Positions 1-5,642 of a DNA stretch of 6,039 nt are shown in pieces (positions within the stretch are counted from its first letter, which is position 1; each line of letters starts with the position of its first letter). Below the pieces are notes generated by a model. It saw only the letters and a list, made by a program, of their open reading frames with translations, made no database searches and was not told the origin of the DNA. A program made the translations under genes and the position numbers. This stretch comes from CBDUUP01 sp965370435 (GTDB lineage: Bacteria; Chloroflexota; Anaerolineae; Anaerolineales; UBA11579). Location of the stretch: the NCBI GenBank assembly GCA_965370435.1, contig CBDUUP010000290.1, forward strand, positions 1-6,039, given 5' to 3'.

Positions 1-12
1 AGATGGCTAACA

Positions 13-330
13 ATGGAGCGGACTCTAGGGTTTCTAATTGTCAGCGCGGTCATCCTATACTTCCCTGAAATAAAGGGTTGGCTTCTTCAAATATTTGAAT
101 GGATCATGATGCAACTCTCGATCTCGGTCTCGATCACAGATCTGTTTGATGCGATCGTTAAAATCTCAAAGCCGGAGACCAGCGCTTGGATAGTTTATAT
201 AACCGGTGTAGTCAATACGGCTATATGTTGGATCACCCAAAATGATGTTAAATTCACCATCGCGCTTGTTTTCACGGCCTTGGGATTGTACAAACCGATT
301 CGCTATCTGCGTAATTTCTTAGCTTTGTAG
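13..330 (+). CDS. Small hypothetical membrane protein (possibly 5'-truncated)
   Basis: I do not recognise this 105-residue protein. It is strongly hydrophobic, with likely membrane segments at about residues 5-25, 58-75 and 79-95, and a short basic tail (KPIRYLR) near the end. No catalytic motif is visible. The ATG at 13 has no convincing Shine-Dalgarno sequence. The four codons before it in the window (AGA TGG CTA ACA) are open, so the true start may lie beyond the left edge. G+C is about 43% by hand count, well below the neighbouring peptidase gene (67% in a 60-base sample), which suggests a different origin or an accessory gene. It runs on the plus strand and converges on the minus-strand HExxH gene, leaving a 30-nt gap between the two stops. 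It could be a small holin-like or inner-membrane accessory protein, but nothing in the sequence proves that. Confidence 0.5.
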   Translation: MERTLGFLIVSAVILYFPEIKGWLLQIFEWIMMQLSISVSITDLFDAIVKISKPETSAWIVYITGVVNTAICWITQNDVKFTIALVFTALGLYKPIRYLRNFLAL

Positions 331-360
331 TAGAAGTGGCAATCGAAAAGAGAGGATTCC

Positions 361-1137
361 TCACCGCCACGCAACCTGCATCCCCGTTAAACGAGAGAGG
401 GCCAGCCGGGCCAACCAAAGGGGCAGCAGCAGGGCGAAATGCACCCCCACGGTGACGGCAAACACCACCGCCAGTGAACGCAGTGCGGCGCTCAACGGCC
501 CGCCCAATATCTCCAGCAGCCAGGGCATGACCCCCGCCCACAACGCCAACCCCAACAACAGGAGCACGATCAAACCCAGGGGCAGCCAGGCCCGCCGGTC
601 AGAGGGGGAGGGCAGCATCGTGCTACTGACCGCGAAGGCCAGGTAGAACCACAGCCAGAAATCGGGTTGGGCGAGCAGGGTCGAGAAGGCGTTGAAAAAA
701 GCCTCTCCGTCACCTCCGGCTAAACTATCCCACAAGGCCGTCAGCTCCAGCCGGACCAGACCCACGTAGCCGACGAATAACGAACCGGTGAGAAAGGGCG
801 CTACCCCGATGAGGGCGTCCTTCAGCAAGCTGGAGGAGGCCACCTCCACGTAGCCGAACACCAGCCGGTCGCCCTGGACAAGCTGGGGCATCACCGAGAA
901 TCGCCCGGTGCGCACCCCCAGCAAACGGGCCATCAGATAATGGCTGATCTCGTGCAGCAGCACACCGGGGAAAAAGAGCAGCGCATAAAACCACAACCCC
1001 AACTCGATCCGCCGCGCCAAAAGGACAAACACCATCTGTATCTCCCGGTGCACCAGGCGCTGTAAAAGCAAGAGCGGCCCCAGCAAGAGCAGGAGCCACC
1101 GCAAGCTTTCAAGGACGAGATCGGCGTTGGGAGTCAC
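361..1137 (-). CDS. Multi-pass membrane protein with HExxH zinc-metallopeptidase motif (M50-like)
   Basis: This 258-residue protein is almost entirely hydrophobic, with about six predicted membrane segments (roughly residues 12-27, 45-66, 105-128, 158-178, 186-207 and 218-242). An HEISH motif at 62-66 fits HExxH, the zinc-binding and catalytic motif of membrane metallopeptidases. It is followed by YLMARLLGVRTG, which resembles the stretch after HExxH in M50/site-2-protease-like families. A GVAPFLTG segment at 111-118 and an Asp at 180 (PSPSDRR) are candidates for the later conserved M50 elements and the third zinc ligand. If active, it would cleave substrates within or near the membrane; the substrate is unknown. 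The start is GTG at 1135-1137. Two in-frame TAA codons just upstream exclude a longer form, and no good SD is seen, so expression probably relies on coupling to tpiA, which ends 15 nt before. The family call is moderate; a non-proteolytic homologue is possible. Confidence 0.8.
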   Translation of the reverse strand: MTPNADLVLESLRWLLLLLGPLLLLQRLVHREIQMVFVLLARRIELGLWFYALLFFPGVLLHEISHYLMARLLGVRTGRFSVMPQLVQGDRLVFGYVEVASSSLLKDALIGVAPFLTGSLFVGYVGLVRLELTALWDSLAGGDGEAFFNAFSTLLAQPDFWLWFYLAFAVSSTMLPSPSDRRAWLPLGLIVLLLLGLALWAGVMPWLLEILGGPLSAALRSLAVVFAVTVGVHFALLLPLWLARLALSRLTGMQVAWR

Positions 1138-1152
1138 TGATGTTTATTATGT

Positions 1153-1911
1153 CTACCCCATCGCGGCTTTAGCGATCTGGACGAACTCCTCGGCCTTCAA
1201 GCTGGCCCCGCCCACCAACGCGCCGTCAATGTCCGGCATGGAGAAGTACTCGGCCGCGTTGGCGGCTTTGACCGAACCGCCGTACAGCGTCCGAATCGCC
1301 TGAGATGTCGAGGCGTCGAATACCTCCGCCAGGGTTGGCCGGATCACCTCGGCGATAACGGCGTTAGCGCCTTCAGCGGTAGAGGCGCGCCCGTTACCGA
1401 TAGCCCAGACCGGCTCATAAGCGATTATGAGCTTCTCCCCCGCAGCCAGGTCCAGCCCGGCCAGCCCGTCTCGCAGTTGGCGGGAGACCACCTCCTGGGT
1501 TTGTCCGGCTTCGTTCTCCTCCAGGGTCTCGCCCACGCAGACCACCGGCTTGAGGCCGTGGGCCAATGCAGCCTTCACCCGGCGGTTGACGGTCTCATCG
1601 GTCTCGCCGAAGTAGGCCCGGCGCTCCGAGTGGCCCAGGATGACGTACTGGCACAACTCGGCCAGCATGAGCGGGGAGACCTCTCCGGTATAGGCCCCGG
1701 AGTCCTCCCAGTGCATGTTCTGCGCGCCCAGAGCGATGCCGGTGCCTTTCAACATCTCGGCCAGGGCCAGAAGGGATGGATAAGGCGGGCAGAGTAGGGT
1801 CTCCACGCCTTCCACAGCCCCCAGGTCGGTCGTTAATTCGTTGACCAGGCGGCGGGCTTCCGCCACGGTCTTGTTCATTTTCCAATTGCCTGCGATCAGG
1901 GGTGTGCGCAT
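1153..1911 (-). CDS. tpiA: Triosephosphate isomerase
   Basis: This enzyme interconverts dihydroxyacetone phosphate and glyceraldehyde-3-phosphate in glycolysis and gluconeogenesis, as a cytosolic TIM-barrel dimer. At 252 residues it has the normal length. All signature elements are present: substrate-binding Asn9 and Lys11 in AGNWKMN, catalytic His94 in ILGHSERR, catalytic Glu166 in the AYEPVWAIG segment that begins flexible loop 6, and the phosphate-binding YGGSV (210-214) and GALVGGASL (230-238) segments. The ATG at 1909-1911 is preceded by AGAGGA with a 5-nt gap, and AGNWK falls at the usual distance from it. It lies 97 nt downstream of the kinase and 15 nt upstream of the HExxH membrane protein on the same strand. 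An operon with the latter is therefore very likely and with the former possible. An inverted repeat sits immediately upstream of its SD. Nothing suggests inactivation. Confidence 0.98.
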   Translation of the reverse strand: MRTPLIAGNWKMNKTVAEARRLVNELTTDLGAVEGVETLLCPPYPSLLALAEMLKGTGIALGAQNMHWEDSGAYTGEVSPLMLAELCQYVILGHSERRAYFGETDETVNRRVKAALAHGLKPVVCVGETLEENEAGQTQEVVSRQLRDGLAGLDLAAGEKLIIAYEPVWAIGNGRASTAEGANAVIAEVIRPTLAEVFDASTSQAIRTLYGGSVKAANAAEYFSMPDIDGALVGGASLKAEEFVQIAKAAMG

Positions 1912-1916
1912 TGATT

Positions 1917-1922
1917 TCCTCT
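1917..1922 (-). promoter_or_regulatory. Ribosome binding site of tpiA
   Basis: The minus strand reads AGAGGA followed by a 5-nt gap and then ATG. This fixes the tpiA start at 1911. Confidence 0.75.
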
Positions 1923-1926
1923 ATAA

Positions 1927-1984
1927 GACCTTGCAAAGGCAGCCTTCCAGTGACGCCAAAAGGATTCGCCGCCTATGCAAGGTC
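1927..1984 (-). repeat. Perfect 9-bp inverted repeat in the tpiA leader
   Basis: GACCTTGCA at 1927-1935 pairs exactly with TGCAAGGTC at 1976-1984, leaving 40 nt between the arms. Inside lies a smaller perfect palindrome, AAGGC-A-GCCTT at 1936-1946. In the minus-strand transcript the outer stem would close 4 nt before the tpiA Shine-Dalgarno. It could be a leader RNA structure, a processing site between kinase and tpiA, or a wide-spaced operator. There is no U-tract after it, so it is not a standard intrinsic terminator. The function is inference; the pairing is read directly. Confidence 0.45.
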
Positions 1985-2007
1985 AGATAATTAAAGTTCG
2001 TTCTCCG

Positions 2008-3810
2008 TCAGGAGTCAATTTCGTCCAACAACCGCCGGGCCATCATCTTTATCCAACCGAAGACGCGCTCTTGCTCGCTCAACTCCTGCAAGATCGCCCG
2101 GGCCTCTTCGACTTCACCGGATCGGATGAGCATCTCGGCGTTCAGCAATCGGGCTATGGGAAATTGGGGATGGACTTCAAGGATTTCATCTATCATTTCT
2201 CTGGCTGCGTCGGGTTCATGGTGGAGGAACAGGAAACGGGCGCGGGCCACGTCGATCATCTGTACAAAGACCGGGTCAATCTCCTCGCGGCTTATATCGT
2301 CATATACGCCCATCGCCTCTTCGAACTTGGCGGACATAAACAAGGTACGGCTGATATTTTCTATCCATTCAGGGGGCACCGGCTCCCCATGCAAGACTGC
2401 CGCCTGGATGTACATATGCAAGGCCAACAGCCAACGCTCCCGCCCTCGGTCGGACAGCATGTTCCCGGCGGTCATGAAAAATTCAAAATCATCCCCCGCC
2501 AACGCAACCGCCTCCTCAAAGGTGATGCTGGCTTCTTCCTCCATCCCCCGGTCAAGAAAAGCAATGGCTAGGTCTAGCCGGAGGTAAGGGTTCTCTGGGT
2601 CTTCCTCAACCCGGCGGATCAATTCCTCCAACTCTTCGTCCACCTCGGGTTCATCAAACGGAGGCGGAGGGGTTGGATCTTCCGGCAATGGGGGAAGCGG
2701 TTCTTTGGTGTCTTGGGCCGCGGGGGGAGGCGGTTCATTATCGTTTGCCAGCGGGCGGTTATCCTGGAAAGATTTGAACAAGAATAGGCAGATACAAAGC
2801 GCGGCCACAACCGGCAGCACGTACCACCATTTGAACCAGGAGCCTTTCTTTTTCTCCGGCGGCTCGGACACGGCGGTGGCGGCCGGGGGCGGCGCGCCCG
2901 GAGATTCAAGGGTTTGGCTGACCGCGCTGGTGGAAACTGCGGCCACCGCGGCCTCCTGCGACAGCCAGAGATCATCAACCTCATCTCCGGCCACGGCGCG
3001 TTTGAATTTCTCCACCAGGTCGGCGACGGTCTCAAAACGGTCGGCCCGCTCTTTGGCCAGCGCCTTGAGCAAGACCCGCTCGACGCTCTCCGGCACGTTG
3101 GGGTTGACCACCCGGGGCATCGGCAGGGGGGTATAGATGTGATCGTGTATGATAGAAAAGGGCGTGTCGGCGCTGTAGGGCACCTTCCCGACCACCAGCT
3201 CGTAAATCAGCACCCCAAAAGAATAGATGTCGGTGCCATCGTCCAGTTCCCGCTTGCCCATGGCCTGCTCGGGAGAGATATACTGGGGCGTGCCCAGCAT
3301 CATATCGGAAGACATAGTGGACTCGCCCGCCTGGGCGATGCGGGCCAGTCCAAAGTCGGCCAGGAATATGCCGCCGTCCTGGGCCATCATCACGTTGGAG
3401 GGTTTTATATCCCGGTGGAGGATGCCCTGGCGATGGGCGTATTCCAGTCCGGCTCCCACTTCCTCAATGATACGGATGCCTTCCTCGGGTGTGATCCCCC
3501 CCTGTTGGAGGCGCGCCTTGAGGGTTTGCCCTTCGATGAATTTCATCACCAGATAAGGGCGGCCTTCGTGTTCTGCGAAGTCGTAAACGGGCACGATGTT
3601 GGGATGTTCCAGCTTGGCTACTACCCGGGCTTCCCGCTGAAAGCGCGCCAGGAAGTTAGGGTCTTCCATGAAGGCGACGTGCAAGACCTTGATCGCCACG
3701 TAGCGGTCCAGGGCTGCGTGGTAGGCCTTGAACACCGTGGCCATGCCCCCCTGTCCCAACTGCTCACTGATGCGGTACGGTCCGACTTGTTCGCCGATCA
3801 CAAAGCTCAT
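2008..3810 (-). CDS. Transmembrane Hanks-type serine/threonine kinase with TPR-like C-terminal ectodomain
   Basis: The protein has 600 residues. Residues about 12-270 form a complete kinase domain: Gly-rich loop LGQGGMATV (18-26), VAIK lysine 41, helix-C Glu60, HRDIKPSN (132-139, catalytic Asp134), DFG (152-154), a Ser/Thr-rich activation loop (164-168), GTPQYISPEQ (173-182) and a DIYSFG element (194-199). It is an RD kinase, so activation-loop autophosphorylation is expected. An Ala/Ser/Pro linker leads to EKKKG and one membrane helix (about 329-346). The basic residues before the helix put the kinase in the cytoplasm and the C-terminus outside. A Pro/acidic spacer (about 359-392) follows, then alpha-helical repeats (about 395-595) of TPR type, such as the DLAIAFLDRGMEEEA and NAEMLIRSGEVEEA stretches. 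PASTA repeats, usual in PknB/Stk1, are absent. The start is backed by an AGGAG SD. It probably phosphorylates intracellular Ser/Thr targets in response to an external protein ligand; targets are unknown. Confidence 0.95.
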   Translation of the reverse strand: MSFVIGEQVGPYRISEQLGQGGMATVFKAYHAALDRYVAIKVLHVAFMEDPNFLARFQREARVVAKLEHPNIVPVYDFAEHEGRPYLVMKFIEGQTLKARLQQGGITPEEGIRIIEEVGAGLEYAHRQGILHRDIKPSNVMMAQDGGIFLADFGLARIAQAGESTMSSDMMLGTPQYISPEQAMGKRELDDGTDIYSFGVLIYELVVGKVPYSADTPFSIIHDHIYTPLPMPRVVNPNVPESVERVLLKALAKERADRFETVADLVEKFKRAVAGDEVDDLWLSQEAAVAAVSTSAVSQTLESPGAPPPAATAVSEPPEKKKGSWFKWWYVLPVVAALCICLFLFKSFQDNRPLANDNEPPPPAAQDTKEPLPPLPEDPTPPPPFDEPEVDEELEELIRRVEEDPENPYLRLDLAIAFLDRGMEEEASITFEEAVALAGDDFEFFMTAGNMLSDRGRERWLLALHMYIQAAVLHGEPVPPEWIENISRTLFMSAKFEEAMGVYDDISREEIDPVFVQMIDVARARFLFLHHEPDAAREMIDEILEVHPQFPIARLLNAEMLIRSGEVEEARAILQELSEQERVFGWIKMMARRLLDEIDS

Positions 3811-3816
3811 AGAATG

Positions 3817-3821
3817 CTCCT
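3817..3821 (-). promoter_or_regulatory. Ribosome binding site of the kinase gene
   Basis: The minus strand reads AGGAG, a 6-nt gap, then ATG at 3810. The spacing and sequence are near ideal and decide the start. Confidence 0.8.
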
Positions 3822-3844
3822 GGGGTGAACGCTTATATACACTG

Positions 3845-3873
3845 ATTATAGTATCAAGCGGTGAATTCTACAA
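3845..3873 (-). promoter_or_regulatory. Putative sigma70-type promoter of the kinase gene
   Basis: On the minus strand a perfect TATAAT (3845-3850) lies 17 bp after TTGTAG (3868-3873), a weak three-of-six match to the -35 consensus. Transcription would begin near 3838, giving a leader of roughly 28 nt that contains the AGGAG site. The -10 and the spacing are good; the -35 is poor, so an activator may be needed. tpiA and the HExxH gene could be read from this promoter as well. Confidence 0.5.
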
Positions 3874-3916
3874 CTCAAGGGCATTACAGAATCGTTTGTT
3901 TTTTTGGGGGGCTAAA

Positions 3917-3970
3917 TAGTCTGAGTGGTCTTAGTGGTCGAACTGGTCTGACTGGTCGGATTGATCTCAC
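3917..3970. repeat. Six-unit tandem repeat with exact 9-bp period (core TGGTC)
   Basis: The 5-base cores start at 3917 (TAGTC), 3926, 3935, 3944, 3953 (all TGGTC) and 3962 (TGATC), each exactly 9 bp apart. The unit is approximately TGGTC followed by a variable 4-base NNRV-type spacer, often ending AG, AC or AT before the next core. The central four cores are identical and the outer two have one substitution each, as expected of a decaying array. It begins about 45 bp upstream of the kinase -35 element. It could be a simple slippage-prone minisatellite or an array of protein-binding half-sites. Confidence 0.8.
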
Positions 3971-4066
3971 TAGCGCATTGTTAGGATGTTTTTTTTAACA
4001 CGAAGGACACGTCGAATAATGTGTTCCATATTTAGGGTATAGAAAACAAACTTGCCCTCTCCGTAG

Positions 4067-4087
4067 GGGCGAAGCGTTGCTTCGCCC
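4067..4087. repeat. REP-like palindrome GGGCGAAGC-GTT-GCTTCGCCC
   Basis: A perfect 9-bp stem with a 3-base loop is read directly, preceded by GTAGG and followed by AGGCGCGCC. Palindromes of this type recur in intergenic DNA of many environmental bacteria. In a G+C stem this strong, transcripts would form a stable hairpin, which could protect or attenuate a message coming from the transpeptidase gene. No T-run follows on either strand, so it is not a classical intrinsic terminator. Confidence 0.8.
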
Positions 4088-4179
4088 AGGCGCGCCAACA
4101 AACAAAACCTTTACATCCTCACCCAATGTTTTTGTTTTTTTATTAGCGCTATTCGCGTGATTAGCGGATAAATGTTTTT

Positions 4180-4203
4180 GGTTTTTCTTCGTGTCTTGGT
4201 GGT
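4180..4203 (-). repeat. Degenerate interspersed repeat, copy 1
   Basis: On the minus strand this starts ACCACCAAGACACGAAG and ends in AAAAACC. It matches the element at 5558-5581 in 21 of 24 positions, in the same orientation. It lies 8 nt beyond the stop codon of the L,D-transpeptidase gene. A partial related stretch, ACACGAAGGACACG, occurs on the plus strand at 3998-4011. Confidence 0.65.
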
Positions 4204-4211
4204 GAATATTT

Positions 4212-5453
4212 TTATTCCAGCGAAGAATCCCATACGTACACCCAGTCCCCATATTCGCTCCAATCGAACAGCCAGTGCGCATCGCCGGGCGCTAAATTCA
4301 CGCAGCCATGCGATTGGGGATAGCCAAAACGGTCGTGCCAATAGGCGCCATGCAGGCTGATATTCCCATCAAAATACATCGTCCAGGGGACATTCTCCAG
4401 CAGATAGTAATCCGAGCGGTCGTCGAGGGAAGCGCCCTCCATAGGCGCTCGGGGCGGTTTGTGATAGATCTGGAACAGCCCTAGATTGGTGATGAAGGGA
4501 GTTTTTCCGCTGGAAACCAGGGTGGCATAGACCGGCTGTCCCCGCTCGAAAACCACCAGGGTCTGCTCGAAGAGATCAACCGATATCCAGCGGTCAATGT
4601 CCTCTGGCGGGCGGGGGATGCGGTCGAGAAAGATCAACCCCACCCAATGCTGCATCAACCACTGATCCGGCCCTACTTTGTACCAGTCCTGATCGTCCAC
4701 CCGCACGATGTCGTAGACCTGGATGACGGCATACTTGGCGAATTCCCGGGTGGTCTCGGCCTCGTGGTTGGGCGATTTGTGGGCCGTGGCCCAGGTGAGC
4801 ACCCAGCCGAAAGGCCGGTTGGGTGCGCTTTCGACCTCCAACCCCTGGAACCTGGTTGGGGCGTAATCGTAGGCCAGATCGGCGCGGCGCATCCAATGGC
4901 TGGAGGCGATAAAGACGTACTCCTCGCCGCCGACCTCGACTTCCTGCCGGATGGCGACAAAGACAAACCCCGCATCCAACCGCCCGGCGACGGGCTGGCC
5001 TTTGCGGGCGTCTTTCAATGTAGCGAACAATGGCGCGCCCTCCTGAGCCACCCGGGCATAGCGATGCGCAAGAACGGCCAACTCCGGGTCAGAACGGACG
5101 GCAACCAGCGGCTGGGCGGGGAAATGAATGCCCTTGGCGGCCATCTCGGCCAGATATTGGGACGGGCCGCTGACCCGGCAATCCGTCCAGGCCGGCATCT
5201 CTATCCCGATGGGGCAAAGCGCCTCGCCGGCGTACCCTTCCCCCTTGGATTGGTCCGCGGAATCCTCAAGGGAAGGCGTCGCCGTGGGGACAGTGTAGGG
5301 TTCGGGAGGTGTAACCGTGATCGGAACGATAATGGGTGTGGGGGTGATGATTCGCGTGATGATATTGTTATTGCGGGGCGGGAAATTGCACCCCGCCAGC
5401 AGCGCAAACAATCCAACCGCGAACAATATCCTGTGGGCCTGCCTTGATCTCAT
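4212..5453 (-). CDS. L,D-transpeptidase (YkuD) lipoprotein
   Basis: The predicted protein has 413 residues from the ATG at 5451-5453. Residues 1-22 form a lipoprotein signal: basic MRSRQAHR, hydrophobic core, and lipobox LLAG-C with lipidated Cys22. A Thr/Pro/Ile-rich linker (about 34-62) follows. The middle (about 75-285) contains two stretches resembling bacterial SH3-like folds, for example GQPVAGRLDAGFVF and DQDWYKVGPDQWL. The C-terminus (about 289-408) is a YkuD catalytic domain: ISVDLFEQTLVVFERG, SLHGAYWH (His368) and SHGCVNL with His382 and catalytic Cys384. YkuD enzymes form 3-3 peptidoglycan cross-links or attach proteins to peptidoglycan, outside the cytoplasmic membrane. Longer starts exist at 5492 and 5480. 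I prefer 5453 because it has GAGG six bases upstream, places the signal peptide correctly, and lies downstream of a TATAAT that overlaps the 5492 ATG. It is probably monocistronic. Confidence 0.93.
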   Translation of the reverse strand: MRSRQAHRILFAVGLFALLAGCNFPPRNNNIITRIITPTPIIVPITVTPPEPYTVPTATPSLEDSADQSKGEGYAGEALCPIGIEMPAWTDCRVSGPSQYLAEMAAKGIHFPAQPLVAVRSDPELAVLAHRYARVAQEGAPLFATLKDARKGQPVAGRLDAGFVFVAIRQEVEVGGEEYVFIASSHWMRRADLAYDYAPTRFQGLEVESAPNRPFGWVLTWATAHKSPNHEAETTREFAKYAVIQVYDIVRVDDQDWYKVGPDQWLMQHWVGLIFLDRIPRPPEDIDRWISVDLFEQTLVVFERGQPVYATLVSSGKTPFITNLGLFQIYHKPPRAPMEGASLDDRSDYYLLENVPWTMYFDGNISLHGAYWHDRFGYPQSHGCVNLAPGDAHWLFDWSEYGDWVYVWDSSLE

Positions 5454-5459
5454 TGCCAA

Positions 5460-5463
5460 CCTC
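5460..5463 (-). promoter_or_regulatory. Ribosome binding site selecting the L,D-transpeptidase start
   Basis: The minus strand reads GCGAGG, a 6-nt gap, then ATG at 5453. Neither upstream in-frame ATG (5492, 5480) has a comparable SD, so this site argues for the shorter protein. Confidence 0.6.
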
Positions 5464-5490
5464 GCTGTGAATACACTCATAAGTTTATCC

Positions 5491-5521
5491 ATTATAGGGT
5501 AGACGAATAAATGATCGGCAA
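5491..5521 (-). promoter_or_regulatory. Putative promoter of the L,D-transpeptidase gene
   Basis: On the minus strand a perfect TATAAT (5491-5496) follows TTGCCG (5516-5521, four of six consensus bases) after 19 bp, slightly longer than ideal. The predicted start of transcription near 5484 is downstream of the ATG at 5492, so that ATG could not be used on this transcript. Confidence 0.5.
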
Positions 5522-5536
5522 AGTTCCTTTCTTTTT

Positions 5537-5580
5537 ACACCAAGACACCAAATTTCGGGTTTTTCTTGGTGGTTTGGTGG
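5537..5580. repeat. Imperfect inverted repeat between thioesterase and L,D-transpeptidase genes
   Basis: ACACCAAGACACCAA (5537-5551) pairs with TTGGTGGTTTGGTGG (5566-5580) at 12 of 15 positions around a 14-base loop. It follows the thioesterase stop on the minus strand by about 60 nt and could act as a weak transcript 3' structure. It lacks a GC-rich stem and U-tail, so I do not call it a terminator. Confidence 0.55.
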
Positions 5581-5581
5581 T
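5558..5581 (-). repeat. Degenerate interspersed repeat, copy 2
   Basis: The minus strand begins ACCACCAAACCACC and ends AAGAAAAACC. It is 21/24 identical to the element at 4180-4203 and in the same orientation, so the two copies bracket the L,D-transpeptidase gene. It also supplies the right arm of the inverted repeat at 5537-5580. Confidence 0.65.
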
Positions 5582-5642
5582 TAAATAATATCTGTCTATG
5601 GATAAAAACAGATGAACGGTTAGTTACATTACCCGTCAATGT

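Larger units (their letters stand above)
3811..4211. other. 401-nt gene-free, repeat-rich spacer
   Basis: This spacer lies between the L,D-transpeptidase stop and the kinase start. In order of plus coordinates it holds the kinase SD and promoter, a T7G6 homopolymer junction (3899-3911), the 9-bp-period tandem repeat, a T8 run (3989-3996) followed by ACACGAAG (3998-4005), the GGGCGAAGC hairpin, a TTAGCG/GATTAGCGG stretch (4143-4168), and CTTCGTGT (4187-4194) inside the 24-bp dispersed repeat. ACACGAAG and CTTCGTGT are inverted copies about 180 bp apart and bracket the hairpin. Short minus-strand frames here read mostly low-complexity Lys/Asn/Thr/His and look like translated repeats, not genes. 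I see no clear terminator for the transpeptidase gene. Confidence 0.7.

Noticed and set aside
352..362. GAGGA-T-TCCTC palindrome between the convergent genes, considered as a bidirectional terminator
   Set aside because: A one-base loop cannot form a hairpin and no T-run follows; too short to mean anything.
1975..2571. Plus-strand open frame (198 codons) opposite the kinase TPR region
   Set aside because: Mirror image of coding DNA on the other strand, with no domain and no independent start signal.
2914..3828. Long plus-strand open frame (304 codons) opposite the kinase
   Set aside because: It lies entirely antisense to a kinase gene with every catalytic motif intact; its product is rich in His, Gly and Asp with no domain pattern. 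High G+C in third positions leaves such antisense frames open.
3917..3970. Possible CRISPR-like array
   Set aside because: Repeat units are 9 bp with 4-base variable parts, far too short for CRISPR repeats and spacers, and no cas genes are present.
4148..4168. CGCTA...TAGCG hairpin near oligo-T, considered as a terminator for the transpeptidase gene
   Set aside because: The stem is only 5 bp, and on the minus strand it is followed by A-runs, not T-runs.
3995..4341. Two short minus-strand open frames in the spacer
   Set aside because: They read through dispersed repeats and the palindrome, giving low-complexity Lys/Thr/Asn/His peptides; one overlaps the end of the transpeptidase gene.
4647..5447. 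Plus-strand open frame (266 codons) opposite the L,D-transpeptidase
   Set aside because: Antisense to a gene with a clear lipobox and SHGC active site; the frame has no recognisable motif and no SD.
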